Assembly: GCA_937885345.1 (NCBI GenBank)
Contig: CAKZZH010000099.1
Coordinates: forward strand, 1-15,362
DNA: 15,362 nt
From: an uncultured Lachnospiraceae bacterium
GTDB lineage: Bacteria > Bacillota > Clostridia > Lachnospirales > Lachnospiraceae
Direction: 5' to 3'
The notes under the pieces were generated by a model. It had not been told where the DNA came from. It worked only from the letters and a program-made list of their open reading frames with translations, and did not search any database. Below, in pieces: positions 14,510 to 15,362 of the stretch. Within the stretch, counting starts at the first letter, position 1; every line of letters begins with the position of its first letter. The translations under genes were made by a program, and so were the position numbers.

Positions 14510-15343
14510 ATGATTAGCAGTACTTCAAACAAACAGGTCAAAGAAATAATGAACCTTATGAAAAAGTCCGGGGACAGACATGCCCGCGGACTTTTTGTTG
14601 TAGAAGGAATCAGAATGGTGAGAGAAGTACCTCCTGCACTTCTCGATAAAATATACGTAACCGAGCACTTTGCATCTGAGATCGACGACTGCACTTTGGT
14701 AAGCGACGAGGTGATGGCACATATGTCCGGGACCGTTACGCCGCAAGGCGTTTTGGCAACCGTACATATGCCGAGTTACACGCTTGAGGATGTTATAGGA
14801 ACGGCAAATGCCACAGGAGCGCGAACTGCCGCCAAAACCGCAAATGCAAAGTCCTGTCCGCTTATCGTTATCCTTGAGAATATTCAGGATCCCGGTAATC
14901 TCGGAACGATCATGCGAAGCTGTGAAGGCGCCGGAGTTACGGGAATCATTATGTCCGAGGACACTGTCGATATATATAATCCCAAGGTCGTAAGATCAAC
15001 TATGGGTTCGCTTTTCAGAATGCCTTTTATCTATGCAAAGGATATTGCAGAGGTTACGCGCCACCTTGGAAGAGAGGGGTATAAGACTTATGCAGCCGCC
15101 CTTACGGGCAGCGTTCCTTATACATCCGTATCCTACACAGAGCCTTGTGCGATACTTATCGGCAATGAAGGAAACGGTCTTACGGACAATGCCATAAATG
15201 CCGCTTCCTCCTGCATCAGAATTCCTATGAACGGATCTCTTGAATCTCTCAATGCTGCCGTTTCTACGGCAGTGATCACATATGAGGCACTAAGACAGAG
15301 AAGTCTTATTAGGACAAACGCATCAATCATAGATGCCTCTTAA
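14510..15343 (+). CDS. TrmH/SpoU-family RNA 2'-O-ribose methyltransferase
   Basis: SPOUT-class, AdoMet-dependent methyltransferase acting on rRNA or tRNA ribose; related to the RlmB/YsgA group. It has 277 residues. The N-terminal substrate-binding domain (~1-95) carries RGLFVVEGIRMV (26-37). The catalytic SPOUT domain (~117-265) has motif 1 NIQDPGNLGTIMRS (124-137), motif 2 IGNEGNGL (217-224) and motif 3 IPMNGSLESLNAAVS (238-252), where the knot binds AdoMet. Between the domains lies an Ala/Thr-rich linker (~97-115) with a short internal repeat. The start is ATG 14510, 4 nt after pfkA, with no Shine-Dalgarno site; the N-terminus ITSxxN-like (MISSTSNKQVKEI) fits the family, so translational coupling to pfkA is likely. 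A terminator-shaped hairpin lies within codons 18-29. The exact RNA target cannot be told from sequence. Confidence 0.92.
   Translation: MISSTSNKQVKEIMNLMKKSGDRHARGLFVVEGIRMVREVPPALLDKIYVTEHFASEIDDCTLVSDEVMAHMSGTVTPQGVLATVHMPSYTLEDVIGTANATGARTAAKTANAKSCPLIVILENIQDPGNLGTIMRSCEGAGVTGIIMSEDTVDIYNPKVVRSTMGSLFRMPFIYAKDIAEVTRHLGREGYKTYAAALTGSVPYTSVSYTEPCAILIGNEGNGLTDNAINAASSCIRIPMNGSLESLNAAVSTAVITYEALRQRSLIRTNASIIDAS
14561..14596 (+). terminator. Terminator-like hairpin inside the methyltransferase coding region
   Basis: AAAAAGTCCG (14561-14570) and CGGACTTTTT (14587-14596) form a perfect 10-bp stem. GGG (14571-14573) and CCC (14583-14585) extend it by 3 bp with G14586 bulged. The right arm ends in five Ts. 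It lies 55 nt after the pfkA stop, where a pfkA terminator would be expected, yet it encodes residues 18-29 of the methyltransferase. It could end part of the pfkA transcripts; ongoing translation would be expected to suppress it. Confidence 0.5.
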
Positions 15344-15362
15344 TAGGTTGCTGTTTTATGCA

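Noticed and set aside
15344..15362. Start of a further gene at ATG 15358
   Set aside because: Only five bases follow within the window and there is no ribosome site, so a gene cannot be supported.

Overview
The window is a dense, all-plus-strand stretch of core chromosome from a low-to-mid GC anaerobic Firmicute, most likely Lachnospiraceae (Butyrivibrio/Roseburia/Eubacterium-like). This placement is inferred from gene order (uvrC-hprK-...-murB-rapZ-whiA-HPr-like, then dnaE-pfkA), from the Gram-positive protein families (bifunctional HPr kinase, WhiA, a DnaE with an intact PHP domain) and from the general look of the proteins. No database was searched. I see no mobile element, tRNA, rRNA or CRISPR array.

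Layout. (1) 1-1303: the 3' end of an F-type ATP synthase operon, with partial atpD and atpC. (2) 1324-2975: a stand-alone HD-domain protein resembling the C-terminal HD region of CCA-adding enzymes, overlapping by 4 nt a duplicated-domain DMT/DUF606 membrane protein. (3) 2989-4842: uvrC. (4) 4881-9806: a tight cluster of hprK, ROK glucokinase, murB, rapZ, whiA and an 84-residue HPr-like protein. (5) 9807-9931: the largest gene-free stretch (125 nt), packed with two hairpins, a TATAAT box and a strong terminator-like structure abutting the next start codon. (6) 9932-15343: dnaE, pfkA and a TrmH/SpoU-family RNA methyltransferase. All 14 genes run the same way, mostly with gaps of 0-40 nt, so long co-transcripts are likely. 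The first convincing intrinsic terminator is at 9886-9928.

How the genes may work together. HprK and the HPr-like protein form a kinase-substrate pair. The HPr-like protein keeps the regulatory Ser46 but has Glu at position 15, where HPr carries its catalytic His. It therefore looks like a regulatory Crh-type protein rather than a PTS phosphocarrier. Glucokinase (immediately after hprK) and ATP-dependent PfkA (further down) make the intermediates that lead to fructose-1,6-bisphosphate, the usual activator of HprK kinase activity. MurB, RapZ and WhiA connect the cluster to cell-wall synthesis and division.

Best leads: the Glu15 Crh-like protein; an attenuator-like arrangement of four complementary arms directly before dnaE, which has no Shine-Dalgarno site; a terminator-shaped hairpin inside the first codons of the methyltransferase gene just after pfkA; the stand-alone CCA-type HD protein; and a PfkA whose catalytic TIDND motif reads TIDLD. 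No wholly new multi-gene system is evident; most genes are recognisable housekeeping functions.
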